Shown here: in pieces, positions 34,322 to 46,419 of the stretch | How positions within the stretch are numbered: the first letter of the stretch is position 1 | How the letters are laid out: each line of letters begins with the position of its first letter | Notes under the pieces: model-generated | What the model was told of the DNA's origin: nothing | The model's input: the letters and a program-made list of their open reading frames with translations, nothing else | Database searches by the model: none | Position numbers and translations under genes: made by a program | Source: Echinometra lucunter | Lineage: Eukaryota > Echinodermata > Echinoidea > Camarodonta > Echinometridae | Direction of reading: 5' to 3' | Assembly: GCA_029962745.1 (NCBI GenBank) | Contig: CM057158.1 | Location: 5,636,602-5,700,601 of the forward strand | DNA length: 64,000 nt

Positions 34322-36553
34322 GGGTGCGTTCAAGCGATTTTTTGAAGCTAGAATCACAAACATGAATCACGAATCAAAACGCTGTTACAAAACACGGCTA
34401 CAGCGAGAGTGCGTTCAAGCGATTTTTCATCAACGCTGATTCTTGCTCATTTCAAGCCCATCCACTGCGCATCGTACTGCGCAGTTTGACCCAGGAAGGT
34501 CAACTTTAGCCACATCATTTATTTGTCTCTATATCTTCCTTATGCTATTATTTGTTTTTCATTCTATCTTCTTCTCTTTCCATCTTTTCTTATGTTAATC
34601 TTTGTTTTTTCCTACCTTCTTTTTTATGTTTCCTTATGTCTTTTATTTCAACCCTTTTCTATCTTTCCATGTTATTCTTTCTCTTCCCATCTTTTCTTAT
34701 GTTATTCTTTGTTTTTTCCTACCTTCTTTTCTATGTTTCCTTATTTTTTCTTTGTTTTTCCTTCTATCTTCTTCTCTTTCCATCTTTCCTTATGTGATTC
34801 TTTGTTTTCTTCTTCTATCTTCTTCTCTGTCCATCATTCTTTATGTTATTCTTTGTTTTCTTGTCTTCTTCTCTTTCCATCTTTCCTCATGTTAATCTTT
34901 GTTATTCATTCCATCTTATCTTTCAATCTTTTCTTATGTTATTCTTTGTTTTCTCCCATCACTTTTTTCTATCTTTCCTTTTTATTCTTTGTTTTTCCTT
35001 CCATCTTTTTCTCTGTCCATCTTTCCTTATGTTATTGTTTGTTTTCTTTTATCTTCTTTTTTTCGTCTTTTCCTGTTATTCCATCTTATTCCTTCTATCT
35101 CCTTATCTTTTAACCTCTTCTTATATTATTCTTTGTTTTCTCCTTCTATCTTCTTTTGTAGCTTTTTGTATGTTGTTTTATCTTTCTTCAAACCTTGGTG
35201 AGAAAGCAACAGTAGAATCATGATTGAGATCTCCGTTGCGTTCAATCGATTTTTAGCGACCGTGGTTCTGCAGAATCATGATTCAAAACGTACCTTTTTC
35301 AGCGTTTCATGTTTGCGTTTTGAAAGACGTTTATTTTTACGACCTGCGAAAAATCGATTGAACGCAACCGTGGTTTAAGGGTGCGTTCAAGCGATTTTTT
35401 GAAGCTAGAATCACAAACATGAATCACGAATCAAAACGCTGTTACAAAACACGGCTACAGCGAGAGTGCGTTCAAGCGATTTTTCATCAACGCTGATTCT
35501 TGCTCATTTCAAGCCCATCCACTGCGCATCGTACTGCGCAGTTTGACCCAGGAAGGTCAACTTTAGCCACATCATTTATTTGTCTCTATATCTTCCTTAT
35601 GCTATTATTTGTTTTTCATTCTATCTTCTTCTCTTTCCATCTTTTCTTATGTTAATCTTTGTTTTTTCCTACCTTCTTTTTTATGTTTCCTTATGTCTTT
35701 TATTTCAACCCTTTCTATCTTTCCATGTTATTCTTTCTCTTCCCATCTTTTCTTATGTTATTCTTTGTTTTTTCCTACCTTCTTTTCTATGTTTCCTTAT
35801 TTTTTCTTTGTTTTTCCTTCTATCTTCTTCTCTTTCCATCTTTCCTTATGTGATTCTTTGTTTTCTTCTTCTATCTTCTTCTCTGTCCATCATTCTTTAT
35901 GTTATTCTTTGTTTTCTTGTCTTCTTCTCTTTCCATCTTTCCTCATGTTAATCTTTGTTATTCATTCCATCTTATCTTTCAATCTTTTCTTATGTTATTC
36001 TTTGTTTTCTCCCATCACTTTTTTCTATCTTTCCTTTTTATTCTTTGTTTTTCCTTCCATCTTTTTCTCTGTCCATCTTTCCTTATGTTATTGTTTGTTT
36101 TCTTTTATCTTCTTTTTTTCGTCTTTTCCTGTTATTCCATCTTATTCCTTCTATCTCCTTATCTTTTAACCTCTTCTTATATTATTCTTTGTTTTCTCCT
36201 TCTATCTTCTTTTGTAGCTTTTTGTATGTTGTTTTATCTTTCTTCAAACCTTGGTGAGAAAGCAACAGTAGAATCATGATTGAGATCTCCGTTGCGTTCA
36301 ATCGATTTTTAGCGACCGTGGTTCTGCAGAATCATGATTCAAAACGTACCTTTTTCAGCGTTTCATGTTTGCGTTTTGAAAGACGTTTATTTTTACGACC
36401 TGCGAAAAATCGATTGAACGCAACCGTGGTTTAAACTAAACGTCTTTCAAAACCGTGATTCTAGGGTGAAAAATGGTCGCTTGAACGCGGCCTAAACTAA
36501 ACGTCTTTCAAAACCGTGATTCTAGGGTGAAAAATGGTCGCTTGAACGCGGCC
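34322..36553. mobile_element. 2.2-kb inverted-repeat element with internal tandem duplication
   Basis: Left end GGGTGCGTTCAAGCGA and right end TCGCTTGAACGCGGCC are inverted repeats with TTA on both flanks. Inside are two copies (34322-35378 and 35379-36434) of a 1,057-bp unit that appear to differ by a single base loss, then two 61-bp repeats ending GAAAAATGGTCGCTTGAACG. Each unit also starts and ends with TTCAAGCGATTTTT / AAAAATCGATTGAA. No transposase is present. Confidence 0.75.
34523..35205. repeat. pyrimidine-rich minisatellite (first duplicate; second at 35580-36262)
   Basis: Roughly 50-bp units built from TTATGTTATTCTTTGTTTTC and CTTCTATCTTCTTCTCTTTC. Long open frames of Phe/Leu/Ser/Ile arise from this composition and are not genes. 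Confidence 0.85.
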
Positions 36554-36669
36554 TTAGTTCAGGCTGCTTATGTGTTTCTACATCACAAACATAAATCACC
36601 AAAGTTAATGATCTTCCTCATAAGCAGCATGGCGAAAATCATGTTCCTATAATGATGAATCAAAATCTT

Positions 36670-37247
36670 TACTATCACCATCATTCTCATCCCCTTAACT
36701 TACCATTATGTTTATGATCACGATGACTATCATCATCCTTTTCTTCTTCTTGTTTTTCTTGATCACCACCACCACCACCACTACGACCATCATCAAAAGG
36801 AGTAGCAGCATTATCATCATCACTGCCTTCATCATCGGTAACATCACTATCATCCTCATCATTATCACCATCGCCATCATGCTCATCGTAGTCATCATGA
36901 TCATCATCATCATCAAAATTCACCATTGTTTTCAACGCCATCATCCCCACTTTCGTCATGTTCGTCATCACTTTTGCTCTGTCCACTTCCTCCCTCCGTA
37001 TCATATTACTCTTAACACCTTTCCGATTTCGATCGGGTTAGCATGGCTAGTCATGAATATAACCCAACTCATGTCATGCACGCGGAATAATACTGCCGGG
37101 GGATTAAAACATGGAGCACCTCCAGATCGGGCTCCAGAGAATGATTGGTTTCCATCGTCATGCTCATCATCGACATCATCATCATCATCATCGTCTCAAT
37201 CATCACCGCTACCACCATTCCCACCACCACCACCATCACCATATCAC

Positions 37248-37290
<43 letters not shown>

Positions 37291-37321
37291 GTGTCGGCAT
37301 CATCATTATCTCATCATCATT

Positions 37322-37354
<33 letters not shown>

Positions 37355-37370
37355 TTCGCCTATCCTTTTC
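36670..37370. repeat. (ATC)n arrays with a duplicated flanking segment
   Basis: Two ATC/CAT-rich tracts (36670-36930 and 37160-37360, the second nearly pure over about 100 bases). A segment containing AACTCATGTCATGCACGCGG at about 37068 recurs, diverged, at about 37450 (AACTCATGTACGGCCCACGC, then CATGAAGCACCTCAAGATCG). His/Ile/Ser-rich frames here are artefacts. Confidence 0.85.
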
Positions 37371-37539
37371 TCCTTTCTCCATCCATATCATGGTTGTCTT
37401 TTCAATTGATCTTTTCAAATCATCGGGCAAGCCATGCATGCATGGATGTAACTCATGTACGGCCCACGCAAAATGATACTGCAAGGTATTATAAGCATGA
37501 AGCACCTCAAGATCGTGATAATGTCTGAGAAGGATAGCT

Positions 37540-38590
37540 TCATGCGATGACGCAGGAGACGATAAACTTGAACTCTACGTCATCCTCGACGTCAAATGAC
37601 TGAAATGCTGATCAATCTGTAATCCGCAGTTAATAGCCAGTCTATAAAAATAATGTGTTTTGGGGAATTCTGTTTCAGGTTTGCTTACTGCTTAACATTT
37701 TTGCCTTTGTTTTCCATATCAAGTAGGTCTCCTCCATTGTCGTCAGGTAGTAGTATTCCCGTTCAAATGAATTAAACAATCAATACCTGACCTGGAAAAG
37801 CCGATTTGAGATATACTAAAGTTGCTGTTTCAGCTACATCAAGCATGTCGAGTCAGGGAGATGGGAGTTTCCCTGGTCGAGTGAACTATTCTGAAAATTG
37901 TGTGCATTTGCAGTACAGGAACGTTCGGGGGAAAAAAATTGGGAGGGTTGGTGTTGGCCAGACTCCTCGCGCAAAGTCAAGCAGTAAACTATTAAGTTTA
38001 ATTTTACTCAAAAATAATGAGAAACAGTTTGTTTTTGTTGTTGCTAATGAAAAGTTGCAACTCGCACAGTTGATGATGATTCTTCCTTTGATACTGTAAC
38101 CATGGTTATTGAATCTTTTAGCCTTACGCTGCTGGATCTACATGGCGTCATGTCCGCTTTACGGATGTGTATATACTATAGTTGTCTGTATACATATAGA
38201 AAACGACTTGTTACGCATGCATTCATGTTAACTCTCTTTATGATGAAAAAAAAAGCGGGAATGCCTCTAGTGATAAGATATTAATTCGATCAACTTTGAT
38301 TAAATTACTGGAGAACATGCTTTGTTCCCGCCGCGCCGTTGTTTTACCAGTAGACCACTGAATGATGACTGTGTAGACATCCTGAATTAGGGTTTGATAA
38401 ATTCAATCTTATGTCATTGGCAGATGTGTGCGGTCGCAAATACTAATTTACAAATTGTGTCGGATATGAATTGTCTTATGACATACTATTGATGTGGACA
38501 AAAACGTTTCGAAATCATGGTGCTTTTCAGCCCATCTACCGAGACAAAGCTAACATTATGGTTATATGCATGTCTCTCGATCCCTTTTCA
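37540..38590. other. intergenic DNA with no supported gene
   Basis: A frame at 37806-38099 follows a possible acceptor (GCTGTTTCAG) but has no usable donor and no family resemblance. Nothing else is visible. Confidence 0.45.
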
Positions 38591-38595
38591 TAATC

Positions 38596-38760
38596 CAGGG
38601 GAGCGTTTCATCAACATTTTGTTGTCCGACAAGTTGTCAGATCTGACATCTTTCCTTGATTTTGATTGGTTGAGAAGCATCGTTACTATGGCAACTGTCG
38701 GATAAAACAGACTTTGTCGGATAAAACATCCGACAAGTCCTTTCATGAAACGCTCCCCTG
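38596..38760. mobile_element. foldback MITE, family A copy 2
   Basis: CAGGGGAGCGTTTCAT at the left and ATGAAACGCTCCCCTG at the right, with TGATTTTGATTGGTTGAG in the centre. The flanking 3-bp repeat ATC is exact on both sides. It is more diverged internally than the other copies (TCCGACAAGT instead of TCACTGACAA). Confidence 0.85.
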
Positions 38761-38769
38761 ATCATAGCT

Positions 38770-41700
38770 CTATGAGGGAAAGGGGGAGATGATAAGCAAA
38801 GTATGAAAGGATTATTCATCTTCCCTATTTTATTAGTACAGCTCCTAATTGTTAACAACCGTGTTAATATGGGAACAAACATACGAATTCAATACCGTGA
38901 GTATGATACCTGAATGATTTACTACAGCTGTAGAAAAAAGTTATGGCTTGTTCCTTTGTAATTCTGAATAATCCTTTATAATTTTAGTCGGTCAAAGGAT
39001 TATTTTTTGGGGGGTGAAAAGTAAGCATTTCACAAACGTGGTAATAAATCTCAAACATGTTACTTTCAAGTTATGGTTTACCATGTAAACTTCCTCAAAA
39101 TCAGTCAAAATACACTACGATGAATCACCTCTCAAATTCTGAGGTCGAAAGGAGCTACATTTCATTAGTAAAGATAGTGTATTGAAGGCATACAAGAAAG
39201 AGATTGCCTGTGATTGATGATGGCGATGAGTCTTTCTTAAAACCTGGATAAGCGATGTGAATGCGACAATGCTTTAAATGGCGCGCAAGTGAATACGGCA
39301 TTGTTTATTAGTTGCGGTCTGAAACTCGCCGCATCATTAGAACTAATCGTTATTCACCCGAAAAGCATTTTAGGTAATGTTTCTTCAGTTAAAACGCTTT
39401 TCTTCCAGGCTTGTAAATAAAACTCTCAAGTTCCACTAATAAGCAGAAATTGGAGATGCATTTGAATTTGTCCAGCTATTGAGCGCCATCCTCAATATAA
39501 AGTGATCATGGTCTTTGTTAGGGACTGCTTCTCCTCAAATTCTTCAAAATCAGGGTTCTCGGCTACTGAAAAGAAAGGATAACGATGCATCAGATTGTCC
39601 CATGAAAGTACATTCCGCATGTTTATTTGAATTTCCTGGGTGGACTTAGAATGATTACTTTACAGAATGGATACAGGGAGGGGGGGGGGGGGGGGGTTGA
39701 ACTCTTTGTCGTATAATGTGAGATATTTAGAAAGAAGACAGACTTGGAAATGACCGAATGACAGATGAGTAGAAGTGAGAGAGAAGGAGAGGAGCTAGAA
39801 GAGCGATAATTATAATAGACAAGCATGCTTGTGGATACATGTATCGCAAAGAAATAGAGATGGATCGTGAATGTAGGAAAGGGTAATGAGGGGAGAATAA
39901 ATCAGATACATTATGAGGGAGGGGGGGGGGTGCCAGCATGATAAAGATCAAGGAAGCAACGAAAGGAGGATGGATAGATGATAAATGAAAAAAAAAATAA
40001 AGAGCAAAGGGTATCCGAGGATAGCTGAGATATTTACCCAGCTGCGTATGGTTCTTCCCTGTCATAACCGAAATAGGAAGAGTGGATACACAATGAGGCA
40101 CATCATTTCACGGAAGCAATGTGACATTCGCAGGCCTCTGGATTTAAATATAACGTTCTAAAAAGAGTTGAACTGAGCTCCCTTACCTAATTTTTCCCCT
40201 TTCTTCCTTATCTTTAAGGAAACTATTAATCTTAAACAGTTTACAATTAAAAACGCAAAAACTTGAAAGGAAAGGATTAGGAGAAAAACAATTTTCAAGT
40301 ATATACATTTTTACGCCCAAACGTCAGTAGAAATAGAATTTTCGAATCGATGTGTATAATAAAGATACAAACCCTTTTTATATGCATATCATGCTTTGTT
40401 TAAAAAAACATGAAGGTGTTTTTCTATCCTTGTTTCAAATCCTCTTCACATTGACTCTGAATACGCTTGTCGCCAATAAAGTGTGGAATATTTCCCAGTT
40501 TCTTCTTCATCTACAACCAATCAAACCTCACTGTATCACTGAAACGGCCTCGGGGATGGAAACAAGTTGGAAAATAAATGAGATGCAGCAGAGACAATGA
40601 AATGCCTTTGTAATGAAATCTTTCCACGGAATTACATTGTCATCGATTTCATGCAAGTAGTTTTTACAATCAGTATCTCATATCTCATATCAAATTTGTA
40701 ATCAAGTTAACATGTTAACAATCTGAAATCCTGACTCAGATTTCAACCAATATTCATAAGTCTTTTGTTACGATGATTAGTACGCTTTTTTCTTAGAAAT
40801 TTGTGTTTTCACCTTCTGTCGGTAAATCAGAGACAGCTAATACCATAGCGTCGGTCCAATCTTTCAGGGGGCACTTTCAAAGGAGGAGGAGGGGAGGGTT
40901 AAGAATTTAGGAAATTAATGCGAGAGAAGAAGAAAAACGAAAGGGAATAGTGTTCTTTTCTCTTTGCCTTCCGCTCTGCACCACCCATCTCTAATGTTCG
41001 CTTGATCTCTCTTCCCCTTTTCTTTGCCCCTCGTAGCTACGCCATCAATGAAATTTACCGATTGGAAGCCAGATCACAACAATATTTTTAAAATTTCTTT
41101 GTCCAATCACGTAGGAAACATTTCAAGTAGTTTTTTCTGACAAGACAGTTGTTTTCAATTAATTAAAAGAAGAAAAAGAAGGAAAAAAGAAGGGGAAAAA
41201 GAAAAAGAAAAAAGAAAAGAAGAAGAAGAAGAAGAATGAAAGGAAGGGGTAAAGGAGAAGAAAGAGAAAAACAGAAAGAGAGAGAGAGAGAGATAAAAAC
41301 GCTTCTGTATTTCTTTAAAAGAAAGTAATAACATCTAGTAAAGTTTAATTTGAAGAAGTCTTAAATGGCGTATATTCTATTAATTACACTCCATTCATCT
41401 GATGGCTTTTTTAGTTGACGTGTGTGTGGGTGGGTGTGTGTGTGTGTGCTAATATCTAACTCAGTTAAAGGCAGTTTGCATGTTAATGACTCGATGATTC
41501 TATTCATCCTTCTAGCAATCTCGCAGAAAAAGCATATTCACACTCATTAGCCTCATTACCCTATAGAAGTCGGAACCCTTACCGTCCCGATGAATACTGT
41601 CTTGGGCTGCCTTCGGTAGCCGTAAAGACCTTGCGCATTCATTTGGCTGATTTTTGTTTTTACTCGCCCAATGAACGGGGGGGGGGGGGCATGGCGTATC

Positions 41701-43020
41701 CGATGATTAAAGAGGAGAGGGCGTTGGAGGATTTGAAATACAGACAGGGGACAACGAAGCTGTCGATTGTAAACATAGAACCACTGCATGCAATACGGAC
41801 TGTCGACGGGCCTGTAATCATGGAGGGAGAGGGGGTGTATGTGACACCCCCATCCTCGGGCTCAACCCCCTGATGGTTCGCTATTGCTTGTACTATTCTG
41901 AAACCAAACAGCATTCGTGAGAACTTCATCGCGAGTTTCCAATGAATTGGTAATGCACATAAATTCGACTGTTCGCAATTTTGCCAGCTTGAGTTTCCTC
42001 AATTGTGGGAGGCAGAATGAATACATTGACATTTTGTTTCGTTCCACTTTTCCAATTAAAGATCGTCTGATGCAGTCAATGAATACAGTGGTAGGCTTAA
42101 CGGAATGCAAAACAAGAGGAAATGCGAAGAACATATTGGTGATGTTGATGAAAGTAAGCGAATGAATCCGAATCCTGTATCTTTGGTTACGGGTAACCAC
42201 TTTACATTGCGGAAGGGCATATACATGTTATAAGAGAGGGGAAAGAGGGTCATCTAAAATAGTGAAGAAGCAAGGGACCGATAGTAATAATGATTTCTGA
42301 GAGTGAGAGAGAAAGAGAGAAAGAGAGAGAGAGAGAGAGAGAGGGGGGGGAGGGGGGGGGAGAGGGAATGGATGAGGACATACTGGGGAGGGGCAGAACG
42401 GGAGGCACGGGGGATAGGAAGTTCTAAGTGGTAAAAGCATGTTGAACTGCACTGCATCAGGGTTTTTTTCAGCCTTCTCATTCGGCAACGAAAGTAGATA
42501 CACGGTGACACAATTATTATGCCTCTTTCCAGATTTTCGGAAAGATCTAGGTATAATTATAGACCACTGTAGACTTGATTTCAAGCCAGAGGTTGATAGA
42601 GATCGAGACATAACAAACAGGCACTAATGAGTTATAACCACGCTTCAAAGCCGTAGCCTGATTATGAACTAGAACCAAACCGTCAAGACGTGATCAGGTT
42701 GTGTGATGAGTCTGATACCCCGTTTATATCAATCAAAAACGTGAGCTACCCTCTGGAAGTTACCTCTTGTCATTTTTTCCACCATGTCTACTGTAGATAA
42801 TTATCAACGCTCGCAGCACAACGGACAAGTCAGCACGAACATGGCAAGAGAACACAGTGGCGTATCCAACATAAGGTGAATATGCTGGTGCCAGCCCTTA
42901 TCATTAACTGGAGACGTCGATCGGACAGATGAAAAAAGAAAGAAAGAAGGAAGAAAGAAAGAAAGAAAGAAACAAACAAACAAACAAAAAACAGCGCTCA
43001 ATGAAAACAGAATGGCACGG
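38770..43020. other. intergenic DNA: simple repeats, no supported gene
   Basis: Contains G tracts at about 39679-39697, 39921 and 41681, purine tracts at 41160-41295, GT runs at 41420-41450, and GA plus G at 42298-42365. Frames are short and mostly low-complexity; none has splice sites with protein-like composition. Confidence 0.5.
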
Positions 43021-43032
43021 TAAGCCAAGGAA

Positions 43033-43174
43033 CAGGGGAGCGTTTCATGAAGTGTCTTGTCAGTGATTTTTTACTGGCAACTATTATAAGCTATTGAAAT
43101 CCTTGCATCTGATTGGCTGAAAGCAAATTTGTCAGTAAAAATCACTGACAAGACACTTGATGAAACGCTCCCCA
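43033..43174. mobile_element. foldback MITE, family A copy 3
   Basis: CAGGGGAGCGTTTCATGAAG at the left and TGATGAAACGCTCCCCAG at the right, with the same central ATCTGATTGGCTGA tract as copy 1. The right terminus has a small change, so the target duplication is unclear. Confidence 0.83.
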
Positions 43175-43251
43175 GATGTCATGGGTTCGATTCTCGGCAT
43201 GGCATTATACCTACTCTGCCTCTCTCCACCCATGTGTAGAAATGGGCACTT

Positions 43252-43577
43252 CGGGGTGTTTCATAAAGCTGTTCGTAAAGTTACGACTGACTTTACGAAC
43301 AACTTGAATATGGCATGCCAAATGGGATTCTCAATCTTTATAAATCGCATCAACTGAAAGTGAAATATGCAGACTTAGATTAACATTACTATTGTTTACA
43401 AACATGTTTATTGCGAAGTATATTTTTTGGCCACAATTTAATTGATAATATTGGAAATGCAGTCACACTTAGTTTGAACGTCAGAAAAAACTTTGGGCAT
43501 CCCATTTGGCAATTCATATTCCAGTCGTTCGTAAAGTCTTGCGTAACTTTACGAACAGCATTAAGAAACATCCCTCA
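43252..43577. mobile_element. ~325-bp MITE with GGTGTTTCATAAAGCTG terminus
   Basis: GCTGTTCGTAAAGTTACG near the left end is matched by CGTAACTTTACGAACAGC near the right end. A second inner pair is CATGCCAAATGGGAT / ATCCCATTTGGCAA. It is an imperfect palindrome with no coding capacity. Confidence 0.75.
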
Positions 43578-44137
43578 GGTAGGGCGTGAACGTTGTTAGT
43601 GTTTAGCTGACATGAAATGTATCAGAATGCTATTAAAATCAAGTGAGGTTAAAGTAGAAGTTGAAGTATATTTTAAATGAGCATAAAATGAAATGAAAAA
43701 AAATCATTGCACTATTATACCATCCATAAAGGTCATTTGAAAAAAAAAAAGTTACAGCTGAAACAAAATTTGATATTATCAATACATAAAGTATATCATC
43801 CAGGTGTAGTAAATCGTGAACTAAGTAGGTAAAACTAGACGTGAAACGTTGCAACTCATAAACAAAGTAAGTCCAGTTGACTAGTTTTAGCTAATACATA
43901 AAGCATTTCACCTTCACTTCACTATCTCCCCAGATATCTCGATACTACTCTTCATGAATGTTCAAGCGTAATGTTTTCTATAACATCTTTATTTCACCCT
44001 GTCAGTCCATTAGAACATCTTATGAAACTCTCCTGAGAGTTTTTCATGACCATGTACAAAACGAGAAAAAAGGGTTGGATGAACAAAAGAATTGCTGCTA
44101 TTTCCCGACTCCTTGAGGCTTTCCGGCTGATGACAAT

Positions 44138-44412
44138 GGTGTAGCTACTACGTGGCTGAGGGTGGCTGAGGGTGGCTGAGGGGTAGGGACATGTGCCCCC
44201 AATTGAATGACAAAGAGAGAAAAATAAACAAACAGATTATGAGAGAGAAAAAAACTAAGGGAGAAGGGATAAAGTAAAGGGGGGGGGAGACGATGGACAC
44301 CCCGACCCCCTCCCCTCAGTCAAATGCATTGTAAATTTGCATTTTATTTACGGAATAAGACCGATTCTACCTTCCATTTATGAATGGCGTCATGCTACGC
44401 CTTTGATGGATC
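44138..44412. repeat. poly(G)-bearing inverted-repeat fragment
   Basis: ATGGTGTAGCTAC with GGGTGGCTGAG repeated at the left; a G run and CCCCGACCCCCTCCCC inside; ATGCTACGCCTTTG at the right. Same type as 28639-28859. Confidence 0.45.
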
Positions 44413-44896
44413 ATGCGATCATCAGCGACTCTTTTTTTTTCGTATTCATTGCTAAACACAAGTCGTGATGATGTTTTGATGGCTATTGTATTATTATATT
44501 ACGAAACATCTTCAAGGTGAATAATGCATTTTCCGACTGAACACAACCAAGGGAAATTTAAAGGGAAATTGACAAAGTAATCGGACCGGTGAAGGTTTTG
44601 AGCTTATATTAGTGACGCTGTGTGAAATGTTAATTATCCATTTACGTCCTTGTCGGATTGACCAAATGAAATCAATTCCTATAGTTTCTTCTGGCCTTTT
44701 TATTTTCTACCTGCTTTTATTCAAATATCTATTTGTTCTTAATAAAATGAATAAGAATCTGATGATATTTTAGACAATGACCTACCCAAAATCATGAATA
44801 TAATGTCATGTCATATTATTTTGTGGCAGTGCAACTCTGCAGCACAAGTAGGAATGAAATCAAATCAGATGAATAAAATCTGACTTGAACTCCATA

Positions 44897-45115
44897 AAGC
44901 TTGGTGCTTATTAGAACCCTTTCTCGTCCCACATTTGGAACCTTAAAGAACCATTATTAGCCTACAAAGGTTCTCTAAAGGGTTCTAACGGGGTCTTTAG
45001 AACCATTATTGTCGGTTAAAGAAACCTTTTAGGGTTCTTGAAAATATAAAGAACCTTTTATACAACCCCTTTTCCTGGAGGTTCTGAATACGAGACAAAA
45101 TAACTGGCACATTTT
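44897..45115. repeat. AAAGGTTCT/AGAACCTTT motif cluster
   Basis: Ten or so direct and inverted copies of AGAACC / GGTTCT with A/T spacers in about 220 bases (for example CTCTAAAGGGTTCTAACGGG). It looks like a short non-autonomous element of the same design as 54758-55107. Confidence 0.5.
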
Positions 45116-45350
45116 TCTAAGAGTGGAGCTTAATTTCTCGAATCATCCTCGCTTAAAGTGTACCAATCACCTGAGAAAAAATAATTTGTGTACAGCTAGA
45201 ACGTGTAAAATAACCTCTAAGATACTTTACCCGGCATTCTAGGGGTTAACGGTTAAGGAGTGTGAAGAAAAGAAAGGATAATAAGACACAGAATTATGGG
45301 ACGTTTACGGAATGCGAAATTGCTGTTCAATCCCGTGAACGCCCTAATTC

Positions 45351-45352
<2 letters not shown>

Positions 45353-45398
<46 letters not shown>
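45353..45398. repeat. (TA)n microsatellite
   Basis: Pure TA run of about 46 bases. Confidence 0.97.
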
Positions 45399-45399
<1 letters not shown>

Positions 45400-45402
<3 letters not shown>

Positions 45403-46190
45403 ATAATAGCGTAGCATCGCTTTTATGTTAATTGAGAGTGAACTCCCAGTATCTCTTTATCGAAGTAATATTTAAAGTCTGTCTCAAAATGTCTTTTGGC
45501 GATTTGTGCATTTAAAAAGTATCGTTTCACTCTCTTTGCTACATGCTTTATCACTGGACTGTTTTTGATCCAGTTTTATACTTGAACAACACTCCCATAG
45601 TGAGTGCTACATAAAATTGTATCTTGTAAATTGAATGAAATAATATGGACAACTCTCTCCGTCATGTCCGTAGCATTTATTTCTTTTCCAAATGAAGAGT
45701 GACTTATTATAGGACAGTCTTACATTCGATAGAAAAAAAAAGAAATGTCAAGGGTTCAGCAAAAGTTTTTGCCATTTGCAAGAACAGAATCAGAGTTAAA
45801 ATCGCCTTTTTACATTTCAGTGAATCAGCTTAACTAACAGGCTCACAAAAAGGGTAGAATTTCAGAGAAAAATAAGCCGTCAATCAACAGGATCAAGCTG
45901 TTTATTTGCTGCATTAATAAATTTCGATTCATGTTAAATACTTTGCGTGAATTTGGAATAAATTAAGCTATTACTCTGAAGTTACAATGGCAGAGGTCAT
46001 GTCGTTGGGCATATATCACTATGATTTTGTTTCCTTTCAGATAGTTTCGCCATCTGTTGAGCCAAAATTTAAGCGACGCTAAAATATCTTTTTTAACGGT
46101 GAAATTGACGTCAATCAAAAATCATCGATAAAAGGTCTTAACCATCTGTTTTTTTGTCACTTTACTTTAGCCTCTAGGAGGAAAAACTGA
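45400..46190. other. intergenic DNA with nothing recognisable
   Basis: AT-rich, no long frame, no repeat signature seen. Confidence 0.5.
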
Positions 46191-46193
46191 GAG

Positions 46194-46201
46194 AAAGAGA
46201 A

Positions 46202-46252
<51 letters not shown>

Positions 46253-46410
46253 GAAAGACAGAGAGGGAGAGGAAAATGGAGGGAGAGAGAGAGAGGGGAG
46301 AGAGGGAGAGAGAGAGAGAGAGAAAGAGAGGGAGGGAGAGAGAGAGAGGGAGGGAGAGAGAGAGAGAGAGAGGGAGAGAGAGAGAGAGAGAGAGAGGAGA
46401 CAGAGAGGGT
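46194..46410. repeat. (GA)n microsatellite
   Basis: About 215 bases of GA with GGGA and AAAGA interruptions. Arg/Glu and Ser/Leu frames are artefacts. Confidence 0.97.
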
Positions 46411-46419
46411 GATACTTGA

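Noticed and set aside
34523..36280. Several open frames of 80-196 codons rich in Phe, Leu, Ser and Ile
   Set aside because: They come from a pyrimidine minisatellite, overlap in all three frames and are duplicated with the repeat; not genes.
36695..37528. Long His-, Ile-, Met- or Ser-rich frames up to 233 codons
   Set aside because: Translations of ATC trinucleotide arrays on both strands.
37806..38099. 97-codon frame after an acceptor-like GTTTCAG
   Set aside because: No donor, no family resemblance, and composition shifts to repeat-like after about 60 codons.
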